Below, one piece after another: positions 20,522-21,139 of a DNA stretch of 21,139 bases. How positions within the stretch are numbered: position 1 is the stretch's first letter; each line of letters begins with the position of its first letter. A program made the translations under genes and the position numbers. Under the pieces are notes generated by a model that saw only the letters and a program-made list of their open reading frames with translations, did not search any database and had not been told where the DNA came from. Source of the DNA: a virus; IMG/VR virus record IMGVR_UViG_3300032334_000005, positions 1 to 21,139 of that record. The stretch is one strand, 5' to 3'.

Positions 20522-21139
20522 TTATTGATTTAATAATTCTCTTAGTGAAAGCACTTGATTTACTACCTTATTATGACTTGGATGGTTCTTATTCCAATAA
20601 GCACCTTGCTTATCATTAGTTAGTTCATCAATTTCTTTTTCAATATCTCTACCTTGAAGAATGTTTTCGGCTTCTGTACCGATAATTTTATCTTCAGATA
20701 ATAGATTAGCAATATTAGCAAATGCTTTAATGATCTTTGGATTATCACCTAATCTAGATCCATCTCTTAATTGAGTATCAAGAAGTTCTGGTTCTAAATA
20801 AGTTTGAGCAACATTGGCAGCTTTTCTTAAGTTGTCATCGTATGCTCTTCCCCATTCTGATCTTAAAGAGTTAGCAGCTTCAGCTTGTGCAGTTTCCATA
20901 TTCACTGACATTTCTTTTGCTGAACCTTCTAATGTTGATTTATAAAACTCTAGAATACCTTGAGCTTGTTTATTATTTAAACCTAGCTTGTGAGCATTCT
21001 GTGCGAATCCTTTTATTACATTTTCATCAACAGGAGCAACATCAGTTTTAAGTTCTAGTTTATATTTATCAGGAGATTCTGGTCTTCCTAATTTATTATA
21101 AACTTCATTCCATTGTTCATCTGTTGCAGACTTTCCTGG
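20522..21139 (-). CDS. Capsid scaffolding protein (5' end cut by window edge)
   Basis: The frame is open from the window edge to TAA at 20522: 205 residues visible, starting mid-protein with PGKSATDEQWNEVYNKLG and RPESPDKYKLEL, the typical core of podovirus scaffold proteins. Long helices follow (FAQNAHKLGLNNKQAQGI, then NMETAQAEAANSLRSEW), and the C-terminal part GAYWNKNHPSHNKVVNQ then LSLRELLNQ is the usual scaffold end that contacts capsid. It sits directly before the capsid gene as in T7 gene 9/gene 10. It should direct procapsid assembly and leave before packaging. An internal Met at 20911 is not the likely start because the frame and family similarity continue upstream of it. Confidence 0.85.
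   Translation of the reverse strand, partial: PGKSATDEQWNEVYNKLGRPESPDKYKLELKTDVAPVDENVIKGFAQNAHKLGLNNKQAQGILEFYKSTLEGSAKEMSVNMETAQAEAANSLRSEWGRAYDDNLRKAANVAQTYLEPELLDTQLRDGSRLGDNPKIIKAFANIANLLSEDKIIGTEAENILQGRDIEKEIDELTNDKQGAYWNKNHPSHNKVVNQVLSLRELLNQ

Overview
The window is a contiguous block of late (virion and lysis) genes from an AT-rich, tailed phage with T7-like gene order, i.e. a podovirus. Every supported gene is on the minus strand, so transcription runs from position 21139 towards 1. The gene order matches the T7 late region: scaffold, major capsid, tail adaptor (gp11-like), tail nozzle (gp12-like), gp13-like, three internal virion or ejection proteins (gp14/15/16-like), T7-type tail fibre, then lysis. 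The low GC content, the tail-fibre and structural families, the 2-oxoglutarate oxygenase, the lysozyme with an adjacent small PD-(D/E)XK nuclease, and the two-TM membrane protein suggest a marine phage. It looks most like the pelagiphage (SAR11-infecting, HTVC010P-like) and uncultured Mediterranean phage group. The host is inference, since no host marker lies in the window. No RNA polymerase, integrase, terminase, tRNA, CRISPR or insertion sequence was seen.

Region by region, from upstream to downstream. 21139-18960 is the head module: a partial scaffold gene, a 215-base hairpin-rich leader, the capsid gene and a probable capsid-associated protein. 18949-18922 is a strong 11-bp hairpin, placed roughly where T7 has its post-capsid terminator. 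18916-13203 holds a small unknown protein, the gp11/gp12-like tail tube, the gp13-like GNAT-fold protein and the gp14/gp15-like ejection proteins. 13201-9578 is the giant gp16-like ejection protein. 9540-3913 is the receptor-binding region: one fibre with a T7-type N-terminal anchor, a small structural protein, then three further fibre or adhesin genes each followed by a small companion gene. Two of these three units are preceded by related 23-28 residue micro-ORFs that share a duplicated 18-base unit. 3886-2272 encodes a 2OG-Fe(II) oxygenase, an 84-residue protein and a GT-A-type glycosyltransferase in overlapping frames, a possible virion- or cell-surface-modifying unit. 2270-1447 carries four small proteins, three of them only 35-50 residues, ending at a good intrinsic terminator (1436-1413). 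A promoter-like region (1385-1357) then leads into the lysis block: a holin-like coiled-coil/TM protein, the nuclease, a T4-type lysozyme with an intact catalytic triad, and a two-TM protein that runs off the left edge.

Tight coupling is a theme. Many junctions are TAATG or ATGA overlaps, or a stop, two bases, then ATG, with the ribosome-binding site inside the last codons of the upstream gene. This suggests the fibre region is translated as coupled cassettes. The points most worth a second look are the fibre cassettes with micro-ORFs, the structured pre-capsid leader, and the terminator/promoter boundary before lysis.
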